From Bog-473 sp963744225 (GTDB lineage Bacteria; Actinomycetota; Acidimicrobiia; Acidimicrobiales; RAAP-2), in NCBI GenBank assembly GCA_963744225.1, contig CAVUSV010000004.1, positions 1,860,001 to 1,924,000 on the forward strand: a DNA stretch of 64,000 nucleotides, written 5' to 3'. The stretch's first letter is position 1, and every line of letters begins with the position of its first letter. The notes under the pieces were generated by a model. The model was not told the origin of the DNA, ran no database searches, and worked only from the letters and a program-made list of their open reading frames with translations. Positions 46,082 to 55,429 of the stretch are shown one piece after another. The translations under genes were made by a program, and so were the position numbers.

Positions 46082-46280
46082 ACAGCGCCGGTGGAGGGGC
46101 GGCACCTCCGTCGCACCTCGACGATTTCCTCACCGTCACCCGGCCATCCGGATGTCCGGTCGAGCCGCGGGAAGTCCGTACTGCGCACCCGGTGCTTGGG
46201 TTGTTCGACAAACGTGAGGGTTCTGTAAGGGATACGGGCATTCCGGCAATTCGCGGTGCGGGAGGTGGAAGGCTGGGAAC

Positions 46281-46958
46281 GTGAGCGCGGAGAACGGAAC
46301 GGTCATCGTCGTGGAAGACGACCCGCACATTGCCGATCTGGTGGACCTGTACCTGCGCCGCGAGGGCTTCCGCGTGCTGTTGGCCGCCGATGGTGAGAAA
46401 GGCATGGAGATCTTCAAGCAGGAAGAACCGTGGATCGTGATCCTCGACGTCGGTCTCCCGGGTCGGCGCGACGGATTCGACGTCTGCCGCGAGATCCGCG
46501 TCCGTAGTTCGGTACCCGTTCTCTTCCTCACCGCGCGCGACGACGAGGTGGACCGGGTCCTCGGCCTCGAGCTGGGTGCCGATGACTACCTGGTCAAGCC
46601 GTTCTCACCCCGGGAGCTGGTGGCACGGGTCCGCGCCATCCTGCGCCGGACCCGGGAAGGTCCGGCTCCACAGGAGGTGATCACCCTCGGCGACCTCGTG
46701 GTCGACCTGCGGCGGCGAGAGGCACGCCGGGCCGGTGAGGTCGTCGCACTGACGACCCGCGAGTTCGATCTGCTGGCGTTCCTGGCCAACAACGTGGGCC
46801 TGGCCCTGTCGCGCCAACAGCTGCTCGACGGCGTCTGGGGGTGCGACTGGTACGGCGACGAGCGCACGGTCGATGTCCACGTGGCCCAGCTGCGCAAGAA
46901 GCTCGGGTCCGATCTTCCGCTCGCCACCGTCTGGGGCGTCGGCTACCGGTTCGGCTGA
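46281..46958 (+). CDS. OmpR/PhoB-type response regulator
   Basis: A 225-residue two-component regulator. The receiver domain has the acidic pair in VVEDDPHIADL, the phosphoacceptor D56 in VILDVGLPG, threonine in FLTARDDEV and lysine in DDYLVKPFSPRELVARV. The winged-helix DNA-binding domain has REFDLLAFLANNVGLALSRQ and RTVDVHVAQLRKKL, ending VGYRFG. The GTG at 46281 is used. It is followed two bases after the stop by its cognate histidine kinase. The signal and regulon are unknown. Confidence 0.95.
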   Translation: MSAENGTVIVVEDDPHIADLVDLYLRREGFRVLLAADGEKGMEIFKQEEPWIVILDVGLPGRRDGFDVCREIRVRSSVPVLFLTARDDEVDRVLGLELGADDYLVKPFSPRELVARVRAILRRTREGPAPQEVITLGDLVVDLRRREARRAGEVVALTTREFDLLAFLANNVGLALSRQQLLDGVWGCDWYGDERTVDVHVAQLRKKLGSDLPLATVWGVGYRFG

Positions 46959-46960
46959 CC

Positions 46961-48412
46961 GTGCGGCGACGACTCCTGCTGGCCATGGTCGGCCTCGTCG
47001 CCGTCGTGCTCGTCATTGCCGGTGCGGGCAGCCTGCTGCTGACCCGAAACGCGGCGCGCACCCAGGCGAAGCAGCAGCTGGTCTCGGAAGCTAACTCGCT
47101 GACGGCGCCCAACAGCACGCGCTCGCTGACGGTGCTGGGGGTGGTGGCCAAAACTCTCAAGCTCGAGAACGCAGAGATCATCCGGATCAACCCCTTGGGC
47201 ACGGTCGTGACCCCGCTGCCCAAAGGGCTGACACAACAAGACCTCAACGTTCCCGCGTTGCAGTCCGGCGAGACCGTGTCGGGCCAAACGGGCAATGTCG
47301 TGTACGCCGTTGCGCCGGTCAAGCTCACTGCGAGTGAGACGCGCCGGCTGCAACGTCGGCACCTGCCCGGCACGTTCGCTGTCCTTCTCACCCGTGATGT
47401 CAGCGGCCTCGGGCCGAGCTGGGGCTACTTCATCGCCGCCGGCGGAGCAGCGCTCCTCGTCGCCGCGCTGGTGGCGTGGCAGATGAGCCGCCGCATGGCT
47501 CGCCCGCTCGTGGAGGCGATGGAGGTCACGGGGCGCATCGCATCGGGGGAACTGGCGAGCCGAGTCCCCGTTCGGCGCAACGACTACCCCGAGTTCGCGT
47601 CGTTGGCTGGCTCCATCAACGACATGGCACAGCGCCTGGAGGACAGCCGGGCCCGGGAACGCCACCTCTTGCTGGCCGTCTCTCATGACTTGAGGACGCC
47701 GCTCACGTCCATACGCGGCTTCGCCGAAGCCATTAAGGACGGCGCCGTTGAGGACAGCGGCCAGGCGGCGGACGTGATCATCGCCGAGTCGCGTCGGCTC
47801 GAGCGTCTCGTGGGCGACTTGCTCGACCTGACGAAGCTCGAGGGTCGGCAGATGTCGATCACGATGCGGCCGACGGACGCAGGGGAAGTGGTCGCCACGA
47901 CCGCGGAGGGATTCCGGCCGGCGGCGGCCAGGAGCGGGATGGCGCTCGTGTTGCAGGTACCCGGGGGAGAGGGTGATTCGGGGTTGCCCGCGGCCGCGCT
48001 GACGGCAGCGAACCCGGTCCACCCCGTCGCGGCGGATCCGGACCGGCTCGCCCAGCTCCTCGCCAATCTCATTGAGAACGCCATCGCATTCGCCCGGACG
48101 ACGGTCACCGTCACCATGACGGCGGACAGCGCCGCCAACGCCTGCGTCATCACCGTGGTCGACGATGGGCCTGGTATCGCCCCCAGCGACCTGACCCGAG
48201 TGTTCGAACGGTTCTACCGGGCCGACCGGGGGCCGAACCGCCAGATGGGATCTGGGCTCGGGCTGGCCATCGTGGCGGAGCTCGCGACGGCCATGGGTGC
48301 CAGCGTGCGGGCGGAGTCGCCGGCCACCGACGACGGTGGATCCCGTTTCGTGGTGACGCTCCGCGACTGGCCTAACGGAGTGCAGCCCGAACCCGCACCC
48401 GTACGGTTCTGA
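46961..48412 (+). CDS. HAMP-type sensor histidine kinase
   Basis: A 483-residue membrane sensor kinase, partner of the preceding response regulator. The first membrane helix is LLLAMVGLVAVVLVIAGAGS, then about 130 extracellular residues, a second helix (GYFIAAGGAALLVAALVAW) and a HAMP region (RPLVEAMEVTGRIASGELAS). The phosphoacceptor histidine is in LLLAVSHDLRTPLTSIRGFA. The ATPase has N box LANLIENAIAFA, G1 box DDGPGIAP and G2 box GSGLGLAIV. The GTG at 46961 overlaps the regulator's end by two bases of spacing. The extracellular domain is rich in Ser/Thr and may sense envelope stress (inference). Confidence 0.95.
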   Translation: MRRRLLLAMVGLVAVVLVIAGAGSLLLTRNAARTQAKQQLVSEANSLTAPNSTRSLTVLGVVAKTLKLENAEIIRINPLGTVVTPLPKGLTQQDLNVPALQSGETVSGQTGNVVYAVAPVKLTASETRRLQRRHLPGTFAVLLTRDVSGLGPSWGYFIAAGGAALLVAALVAWQMSRRMARPLVEAMEVTGRIASGELASRVPVRRNDYPEFASLAGSINDMAQRLEDSRARERHLLLAVSHDLRTPLTSIRGFAEAIKDGAVEDSGQAADVIIAESRRLERLVGDLLDLTKLEGRQMSITMRPTDAGEVVATTAEGFRPAAARSGMALVLQVPGGEGDSGLPAAALTAANPVHPVAADPDRLAQLLANLIENAIAFARTTVTVTMTADSAANACVITVVDDGPGIAPSDLTRVFERFYRADRGPNRQMGSGLGLAIVAELATAMGASVRAESPATDDGGSRFVVTLRDWPNGVQPEPAPVRF

Positions 48413-48488
48413 GCCCTCCCGCCTTGGCGCTCGGACGTCGTCATTCCGGTCGTCAAATTTGCGTCGCCCAGGTGTACGGTTCGACCAC

Positions 48489-48906
48489 ATGGACGTCCAG
48501 GAAGCAATCAAGAACGCGCCGCTGTTCGCCCAACTGTCGAAGAAGGACATCAAGCAGCTGGCCGCGACCCTCAACCAGCGATCGTTCCCGGCTGGCACGG
48601 TCATCATTGAAAAGGGGAAGCCCGGCGTCGGGTTCTTCGTGATCGCCAGCGGGTCCGCCACTGTGACAGTGGGGGGGAACCAGCAGCGGGTACTGAAGGC
48701 GGGAGACCATTTCGGCGAGGTGGCGCTGATCGACGACGGCCCGCGTATGGCCGAGGTCACGGCCGAGACCGATCTGGAGTGTTACGCGCTCGGCGGCCTG
48801 GCAGTTCCGGCCCTTCGTGCAGGACCACCCCGACGTGGCGTGGGCGCTCATGGAGTCCTTGGTCAAGCGGATCGTGCGCGACTCCGGGGGAGACCACCAG
48901 GTCTGA
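48489..48906 (+). CDS. cyclic-nucleotide-binding-domain protein, one frame break
   Basis: A protein of about 139 residues with a CAP-type beta-barrel ligand domain: LFAQLSKKDIKQLAATLNQR, GTVIIEKGKPGVGFFVIASG, then GDHFGEVALIDDGPRMAEVT, where FGEVALID is the phosphate-binding cassette. There is no DNA-binding domain, so it may act as a stand-alone sensor. The last helix is in another frame after a one-base change near 48795: WQFRPFVQDHPDVAWALMES, then LVKRIVRD. The stop in that frame is at 48904-48906. It lies just after the two-component system but has no obvious coupling to it. A GC hairpin follows. Confidence 0.82.
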
Positions 48907-48922
48907 TCCCTGGAGCTCACGG

Positions 48923-48944
48923 CGGGCCCCGCATGTGGGGCCCG
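48923..48944. terminator. GC hairpin between convergent genes
   Basis: CGGGCCCC (48923-48930) and GGGGCCCG (48937-48944) form a perfect 8-bp stem with loop GCATGT. It lies 17 bases after the CNB gene stop and 9 bases from the end of the opposing small gene, so it may serve both. Confidence 0.5.
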
Positions 48945-48952
48945 GGGATGCC

Positions 48953-49213
48953 TCAGCGCACCGGATGTGACGCCGGCGTCGAGACATGGGGCAGCGCGGG
49001 GCTGATGGACGACACCGGAGCGACCGACAGGGTCGTCGCGGGTTCCATGACCAGGACGAGGGCGCGGTAGGTCAGGGCGTACGCACCCACGCCGACGAGC
49101 ACGCTCAACGCGAAGGCAGCGGCAAGCTTCGACCACCGCTGGTCCCTCGATATCCGAATGGTGGTGCGTGTCCCTCCGGTCGTACTGCCCGAGTGACTGG
49201 CCTGGACGTCCAC
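48953..49213 (-). CDS. small single-span membrane protein
   Basis: An 86-residue reading frame on the minus strand from GTG 49213. A basic start (RTTIRISRDQRWSK) is followed by a clean transmembrane helix (LAAAFALSVLVGVGAYALT) and an extracytoplasmic tail rich in Ser, Ala, Pro and Val (TTLSVAPVSSISPALPHV). The topology is plausible for a small envelope protein. The family is unknown and the start codon uncertain, since longer in-frame extensions exist. Its orientation, convergent with the CNB gene with a hairpin between, supports a real gene. Confidence 0.42.
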   Translation of the reverse strand: MDVQASHSGSTTGGTRTTIRISRDQRWSKLAAAFALSVLVGVGAYALTYRALVLVMEPATTLSVAPVSSISPALPHVSTPASHPVR

Positions 49214-49465
49214 ATGGGAATTTCGGCCGTTTTGCCCCAGAGCTTGAGCGTCATCGTGCGCCCACCTGCCCGAACCCGAACGGGTTCGGCTCTCCTCGGC
49301 CCGTCGCGGTGACGTGCGGGTTTGGGCGGCGACTCGCCCAGGGGCCAGGGGATGCACCCTCTGGCAATCGCCCTTCGTCTTGGTTGATTCTGAGCCTGGC
49401 GGTACGAGCAGACTGACAGCGCTCTTCGCTGAGTGACCAGGTCGGACCGGAATTACGTTGGAGTG

Positions 49466-50257
49466 ATGACGACAGCGATGACGATTCCGACCCCGTCCCG
49501 TCGATCACCGCCCGCAATCGGGTGGCGGTCGAAGGTCAGCCATTTCTTCCGGCCGAGACCAATCCGTGGGGGTCGGCACCGAGACGTGCAGGGCAACGCA
49601 GTTCGGGCCGGTGTGCTCGGCGCTGGCGACGGACTGACCACCAACATCTCCCTCATCCTCGGGGTGGCCGGTGCCACCACGAACGGCAGCACCGTGCGAC
49701 TGGCGGGGATTGCGAGCTTGCTCGCTGGCGCCTTTTCAATGGCCGCGGGCGAACTCGTGTCGGTGAGGGCCCACGACGAACTCGTGCAGCACGAGATCGA
49801 CGTGGAGCGCCGCGAGCTCTCGGACGATCCTGCCGGTGAGCAACAGGAACTTGCTGCCATGTACCGGGCCGAGGGCGTCCCGACGGCCGACGCCGACACC
49901 GTGGCACGGATCCTCATGGCCAATCCCAAGCTGGCGCTCGATACCCACGCTCGCCTCGAGCTGGGCATCGACCCAAACGACAGGGGCTCCTCTCGGCAGG
50001 CGGCGGCGGTGTCGTTTCTGTCGTTCGCCGTCGGCGCGGTTCTCCCGCTCCTTCCCTGGTTCATCACGAGCGGGACGCCCGCTGTGCTCGCCTCCATCGT
50101 TGTGGGAGCGGTGGCCGCATTGTCACTGGGGGCGAGCATCGGCTCCTTTTCGGAACAGGGGAAATGGCGTACCGCTGGGCGCCAGCTCCTCGCGGTCGCT
50201 GTGGCCGCGTCGGTCACCTACGGCGTGGGCCACCTCCTCGGTGTGAAGGCGAGCTGA
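49466..50257 (+). CDS. VIT1/CCC1-family transporter
   Basis: A 263-residue membrane protein of the vacuolar iron transporter (VIT/CCC1) family, which moves Fe(II) or Mn(II). The first helix has the family signature DGLTTNISLILGVAGA. Others are LLAGAFSMAAGELVSVRAHD with the conserved charged loop following (DVERRELSDDPAGEQQELAA), then SFLSFAVGAVLPLLPWF and VVGAVAALSLGASIGSF. The glutamate-rich loop probably binds the metal. The ATG at 49466 is preceded by GGAG; a GTG at 49433 would extend it by 11 residues. Iron or manganese export is inferred from the family. Confidence 0.92.
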   Translation: MTTAMTIPTPSRRSPPAIGWRSKVSHFFRPRPIRGGRHRDVQGNAVRAGVLGAGDGLTTNISLILGVAGATTNGSTVRLAGIASLLAGAFSMAAGELVSVRAHDELVQHEIDVERRELSDDPAGEQQELAAMYRAEGVPTADADTVARILMANPKLALDTHARLELGIDPNDRGSSRQAAAVSFLSFAVGAVLPLLPWFITSGTPAVLASIVVGAVAALSLGASIGSFSEQGKWRTAGRQLLAVAVAASVTYGVGHLLGVKAS

Positions 50258-50284
50258 CCTTGTGGCACGTCATGTGACGATGCG

Positions 50285-50517
50285 TCTGGCATCGCTCACC
50301 TTCACTGCTGCGGCGAGTCGGACCTCCACTGCCACGTTTGCAAGGGCAGACATCGGTGAATGGTTGGAATACATGGATCAGCGTCACCGGGACCACCGCG
50401 GACACAGTGACGACCGGAGCAATCAGCGCGTTCGAGTTCCACTGCGAGGTTCGCGCCGTGTTGACCAACTCGCTCAACTCAATCCCTTCCAACGCGGCCA
50501 CCATCACCCCCCATAGG
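50285..50517 (+). pseudogene. decayed copy of the Ig-like repeat
   Basis: This gene-free interval holds a degenerate copy of the 92-residue repeat found three times at 59667-60494. One frame reads LTFTAAASRTSTAT, matching LTFTAAASGTPTPT. After a frame change, another reads TSVNGWNTWISVTGTTADTV and FEFHCEVRAVLTNSLNS then IPSNAATITP, matching SVNGGSTWITLSG and WEVRAVFTNLASSTPSNAAT. There is no start, signal peptide or flanking domain, so this is a remnant of a former or transferred repeat. Confidence 0.75.
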
Positions 50518-50712
50518 ACGTCGTCCAGCGGGTGTCACAGAAGGCACGGGCATGACGGAGCCCGGCCTGAGGCCGGCTGGGATGACGGCTGGGCCCATGA
50601 CCAGGGAGGGGGACACATCTTCCGAACAATGTCCACCCCCAGGTGCAATATCAGTTGACACGTTGCAGTCGGGCTGTTCCAATACCAAACGCCGAAATGA
50701 AGGGAGACTTCC

Positions 50713-52246
50713 ATGCACATCCAACGTGCCTCGTTCCTGAGCTCTGACTGGCTTCGACAGCCGCTTCGGGCTGTCGGTGCAGCGGTCCTGCTCTTGGGGG
50801 TCGTCGCCGTCGTCGCCGTCTTGCCAACCCGGGCGGCCTTCGCTGACCCGAAAGCCGTGCCGCACACCACTGGGGCTCCCTTCACGTCTCACAACGCCCC
50901 GGGTTTTCCTGGGACGAGGACCACGGCACCCTTCAACGAGTGTCCCCAGATTGGCTACGACGCGAGCTGCGGTCTGCTTATCTCGGTCAGCAACAACGGT
51001 GAGCAGGTCCAGCAGGACAACAACAACCAGGCCACCGGCGTCGCGCCGATACCTGGCCAGCAAATGCCATTCGACAACATCGACGACACGCTCGTCGGAA
51101 TCGTGAACAATTTCAAGCAAGCCGATCTTCGCCCTCCAGCTCTCGGGCACGTCGACTGCGACCCCGCTCTTCGGTTTCGAGGGTGACGGCGTGTGCACGT
51201 ACGCGACCGGCGGCTCCAACACCAATGGCACAGGCGGTGGCGGCCCGGTTGGTGGCGTAGGTCAGCCCCCGGCGGGCTTCACGGGCGAGGGTTACTGCAC
51301 CACCGCACAAAAAGCCGGGGGCTCCGGCGGCATATCCGACCCGAATGGCAGTGACTACCAGGGTCCGACGACAACCTTCTCCAACATCAGCTCCGACACG
51401 ACAACCGGTGTCGTCAACTTCGCCGGAGGCCTGGCCCCTGGAGCATCGACGTACTTCTCCCTGGAGAACTCGTTGGCCTCCAACCAGGTGAGCGTCCAGT
51501 TCGGCTACTGGGTGGCCGCATCCGATGGTGGCATCTTCGCCTACGACGCCCCGTTTTTTGGCTCCATGGGCGGTAAGTTCCTTGTTCAGCCCATTGTCGG
51601 GATTGCCGGCGACCCCCGCACCGGTGGCTACTGGGAGGTGGCGGCCGACGGCGGCCTGTTTGCCTTCAACGCGCCGTTCTTCGGCTCCATGGGCGGCAAG
51701 CCGCTGAACTCGCCCATCGTCGGGATGGTGGCCACGCCTTCGGGGCTCGGCTATTGGGAGGTAGGGGCCGACGGCGGCATCTTCAACTTTGGTGACGCCA
51801 AGTTGTACGGCTCCATGGGTGGCAAGCCGCTCAACAAACCGGTGGTCGGCATCGCCACCACACCCGACGGCCTTGGCTACTGGGAGGTTGCGAACGATGG
51901 TGGGATCTTCAACTTCGGTGACGCCGCCTTCTTGGGCTCCATGGGCGGCAAACCTTTGAACAAGCCGGTCGTCGGCATCGCGGGCGACCAGGCGACGGGC
52001 GGCTACTGGGAGGTGGCGTCCGACGGTGGCCTGTTTGCGTACAACGCGCCGTTCTTCGGCTCACCGGCTTCAATGACCCTGAACAAGCCGGTCGTCGGGA
52101 TGGCGTCGACACCTGATGGCCAGGGGTACTGGGAAACCGCGACCGATGGCGGCATCTTCAACTATGGGGATGCCTTCTTCTGGGGCTCCACCGGTTCCAT
52201 CACGCTCAACAAGCCTGTGGTTGGAATCGCTGGCAGCAACGCCTAG
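50713..52246 (+). CDS. secreted protein with six DGGIF repeats, one frame break
   Basis: An exported protein of about 510 residues. The signal peptide is AVGAAVLLLGVVAVVAVLPT with cleavage near RAAFADP. The next domain is cysteine-containing (NECPQIGYDASCGLLISVSN; GVCTYATGG) and resembles a class of secreted actinobacterial domains ending in a NFAGGLAPGASTYFSLE segment. The last 250 residues are six 42-residue units of the form ADGGIFNFGDAKLYGSMGGK then PLNKPVVGIA then GYWEV. A one-base change near 51120 shifts the frame between FKQ and PIFALQLSGTSTATPLFGFE. The ATG at 50713 begins the signal peptide. A strong hairpin follows the stop. Confidence 0.8.
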
Positions 52247-52268
52247 GCAGAACCACAACCAGCAGTAC

Positions 52269-52304
52269 GACTGTGCCCCCGCGAGTAATCGTGGGGGCAC
52301 AGTC
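52269..52304 (+). terminator. long hairpin terminator with GNRA-type loop
   Basis: GACTGTGCCCCC (52269-52280) pairs perfectly with GGGGGCACAGTC (52293-52304). The stem extends inward through four more pairs (one GU) to a GTAA tetraloop, a GNRA form. It lies 22 bases after the stop of the 50.7 kb gene. No T run follows. Confidence 0.75.
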
Positions 52305-52439
52305 GCGTCCAGAGGCAGTTCGCGCTGTCCCAGGCTCCGAGCAGGAAACTGACACTGTTGTCGTGAGATCGTCGCGCGCCACACTGAAGCCAGGCGAAGT
52401 TCATCCAGTGTTCGCCGCCCCGTCACGGAGAGCGCAATT

Positions 52440-52457
52440 AGCGATTGTACAATCGCT
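52440..52457. promoter_or_regulatory. 18-bp perfect palindrome upstream of a methyltransferase gene
   Basis: AGCGATTGTACAATCGCT is a perfect palindrome about 95 bases before the methyltransferase ATG. It is A+T-rich in the centre, unlike the GC hairpins nearby, and could be a dimeric repressor site. Confidence 0.45.
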
Positions 52458-52552
52458 GCGACTCACTAAGCATCGACGCGATACCCGAAGGAACGTTCCA
52501 GCGAGCGCGGTCTCAACGTCGCTCGCTACCTACCTGAGCGCGGAGTGGCCTA

Positions 52553-53446
52553 ATGACTGGTGCAGTGCCGTCGTCGAAAGAGCACCGCCGTGACTTCACG
52601 CGGGAAACCCGCACCCAGGTTCCTGTGGCACCACAAACTGGGACGCCATTGGGCGTCAAGGAGGAGGGCTGGGGCGCCGAGTTCGACTCCCATGCGGTTC
52701 GGTACGAGGAGGTTGTCGATCAGTCAGTGTCCTTTACGGGAAGAGATTCGGCGTTCTTCGCGGCTCGGAGGGTGGAGATTCTCGAATCGATCGTTCGTCC
52801 TCACCCACTTGAAGGGCTTTCCGTTCTCGATGTTGGCTGCGGGACCGGTACGACGGATCGTTTGCTGAGGCCACGGGTTGGGAGTCTCTTCGGCCTCGAT
52901 ATGTCTGAGGAGATGCTCGCCAAGGCCAGGACCAACGCTCCGGACGCGGACTTCGGCTGGTACGACGGAGACGGACTCCCATTTCCTGACGAAGTCTTCG
53001 ACGTGGTCATGACGATCTGCGTGCTCCATCATGTCCCGATATCTAGCCGGGTTAAGTTCATCAGCGAAATGGTTCGAGTTGCTCGACCCGCCGGTGTCGT
53101 CGCCATATTCGAGCACAATCCGCTCAACCCTTTGACCCGCCACGCCGTGAACAGGTGCGAACTCGATCGGGACGCGGTCCTCCTCTCATCCCGTGAAACG
53201 ATGACGTTATTGCGGTACACGGCGGAATCGGAGCCCAGCCTTCGTCACTTCCTTTTCTCGCCTCTCGGTGGCCCTGTTGGCCGTGCGCTCGATCGAAGTC
53301 TCCAGCGCGTGCCGCTTGGAGGGCAATACGTCGCATCGGTGCGGCGTCCGCATCAGACCGGGGTGTGCGCGGCATGTCGTCGCAGAACTGATTTCGCCGA
53401 TGCGCACCGGTTGCCCAAAGACCTTGTCCACGAAGGGAGCGTGTGA
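52553..53446 (+). CDS. class I SAM-dependent methyltransferase
   Basis: A 297-residue protein. The core methyltransferase fold starts near residue 80: LSVLDVGCGTGTTDRLLRPR (motif I), LFGLDMSEEMLAKART, then YDGDGLPFPDEVFDVVMTIC and VLHHVPISSRVKFISEMVRV. The N-terminal 60 residues are polar and the C-terminal 80 carry conserved arginines and a short CXXC (VCAACRRRTD). The group resembles methyltransferases of secondary metabolites or lipids, acceptor unknown. The ATG at 52553 is preceded by an 18-bp palindrome 95 bases away. It is convergent with the lipoprotein gene. Confidence 0.88.
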   Translation: MTGAVPSSKEHRRDFTRETRTQVPVAPQTGTPLGVKEEGWGAEFDSHAVRYEEVVDQSVSFTGRDSAFFAARRVEILESIVRPHPLEGLSVLDVGCGTGTTDRLLRPRVGSLFGLDMSEEMLAKARTNAPDADFGWYDGDGLPFPDEVFDVVMTICVLHHVPISSRVKFISEMVRVARPAGVVAIFEHNPLNPLTRHAVNRCELDRDAVLLSSRETMTLLRYTAESEPSLRHFLFSPLGGPVGRALDRSLQRVPLGGQYVASVRRPHQTGVCAACRRRTDFADAHRLPKDLVHEGSV

Positions 53447-53462
53447 CCTTGGGTGGAAGGTC
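53445..53462. terminator. hairpin between convergent genes
   Basis: GACCTT (53445-53450) and AAGGTC (53457-53462) form a 6-bp stem with loop GGGTGG, beginning inside the methyltransferase stop codon. Confidence 0.35.
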
Positions 53463-53486
53463 CCGGCCCGGACAGTTCGTCACGGC

Positions 53487-54056
53487 TTAATCACCCGACC
53501 AGCAACCCAGGATCAGGTCGGCGATGGTGTAGCCAACGTCCGCCGAGCTGGTAGGCGGCGAGCCAAACTGCGACGGCAACCCAGAGATGTCGACCAGCAG
53601 GACCTTCCAGTCCTTACGGACAACGACCGAGCCGTTCCGTGTGGTGTAGGCGCCCTGACCCAGACCATTGACGGTGCCCGTGTTACCAAGACTTGAAGCC
53701 AGCGAACGGAAGTACGCGTGCGTCTCCGGCCAGCTCGACAGCTCCTTGACCGACAGTGTGAACGCGCCGCTGGCATAGGCGTACCGACATGAGTAGAGGT
53801 GGTCGACCCACGTCGGAGTCTGTACGACGCCCGTCACCCCGAGAGTCCGGCGGATGTTGCGCTGCGCTTCCGGAGCACACACCATCTTCGAGATTTCCGA
53901 CGGACGGAGGCCAGCCGGCAGGGGTGCCCTGGCCGCCGTGGCCTGGGAGCTCGTTGTGCCGGGCGTTCCGCAGGAACCGACCACGACTGCCGCGCCCAAC
54001 ACGAGTACGCAACTGATCGTCCTCGATGAGCACCATTTGGTCAGAATCTGGTCCAC
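53487..54056 (-). CDS. lipoprotein of unknown function
   Basis: A 189-residue exported lipoprotein. After a short basic start comes the hydrophobic stretch SCVLVLGAAVVVGSC with a lipobox ending in cysteine (VVGSC). The mature part has a small globular domain: ISKMVCAPEAQRNIRRTLGV, WVDHLYSCRYAYASGAFTLS and SLASSLGNTGTVNGLGQGAY. Two further cysteines may pair. It looks like the LpqN/DUF-type substrate-binding lipoproteins common in actinobacteria, but no family is certain. The GTG at 54056 starts the signal sequence; a longer frame to 54281 adds a basic extension and is less likely. It is convergent with the methyltransferase. Confidence 0.75.
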   Translation of the reverse strand: MDQILTKWCSSRTISCVLVLGAAVVVGSCGTPGTTSSQATAARAPLPAGLRPSEISKMVCAPEAQRNIRRTLGVTGVVQTPTWVDHLYSCRYAYASGAFTLSVKELSSWPETHAYFRSLASSLGNTGTVNGLGQGAYTTRNGSVVVRKDWKVLLVDISGLPSQFGSPPTSSADVGYTIADLILGCWSGD

Positions 54057-54317
54057 ACCGGCACCGAGAGAGGCCAAACGAGAGGCACGGCCACGAGGAA
54101 CAGGACATCTTCGTCGTACTCCCACCCGGACCATTCTGTCCGACAGACGTGCGAGTGGGTCGTCAGCGGGCGTGAGCCACCCCAGCGGCACGGGAAAATC
54201 GCTCGCGGGCTCGGGCTCCGCCGCCATTCCCCGGCCTCGAAGGGGTCGACGCCCCCACGAGAAGGAGCCGCGCCCCGTCACCGATGCTTATGTCGCGGTG
54301 GCAACGAGCCGAGGGAA

Positions 54318-54503
54318 ATGAGAACCTCTCGAAAGGCCGGTGGACTCGTCGTGCTCTTCGCCATTTCCCTTACGCTCCTCCTCGTCGCAGCCGGTCTCGT
54401 GGCGATCCCTCTGCACATCGGTTCGCATGTGGAGCTGCGGAGACTCACCGTGGACGCGCAACGCTTCGAAGACCAGCTGCATAACCATCGCGAGCTCCGT
54501 TAG
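54318..54503 (+). CDS. small membrane protein
   Basis: A 61-residue frame: a basic start (MRTSRKAGG), a transmembrane helix (LVVLFAISLTLLLVAAGLVA) and a charged C-terminal tail (HVELRRLTVDAQRFEDQLHN). GAGGG precedes the ATG at 54318. It is divergent from the lipoprotein gene. The layout fits a small anchored envelope protein, but with no homology evidence it could be a chance frame. Confidence 0.4.
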   Translation: MRTSRKAGGLVVLFAISLTLLLVAAGLVAIPLHIGSHVELRRLTVDAQRFEDQLHNHRELR

Positions 54504-54645
54504 AGGTACTCCGGGAAAGGTGACGGCACCGGACCAGTCCGTCACACCGGGGAATTGGAGATCGACTGTGAATCTGACGTCCACATGAGTCTCCGGCACA
54601 TCTCGTCCGAGGAACCGTCGCCCGACTCGACGGTACTCTTGCGAA

Positions 54646-55194
<549 letters not shown>

Positions 55195-55225
55195 CCATCG
55201 GGCTTGCTCGCCCTAGCTGGCCGCA

Positions 55226-55429
55226 TCATGGAGCCCTGGTTCGCGGTCTTGCGCGCCCCACCCAGCGGTTCCCTCCGCGGCGGCCCACAGACAAAGCCTT
55301 GGCCTGGCTCACCTCCCGAGCCGGCGCGGTGCGCGAACGAACAAGCCCCTCCAGCTCAACCCGTTGCCCACCCGCCATCTCCAAAGCCCCGGCCGCGGCC
55401 ACCATCCCACCCGCATGACGACGGATCAC
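55226..55429 (-). pseudogene. probable IS630-type transposase remnant
   Basis: On the minus strand a short frame reads QRVELEGLVRSRTAPAREVS. This matches the start of IS630-family transposases (a Glu/Leu/Arg-rich helix before the helix-turn-helix). Nothing of the catalytic DDE part follows and no terminal repeats are visible, so only an N-terminal scrap remains. It marks former mobile DNA in this exported-protein region. Confidence 0.45.
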
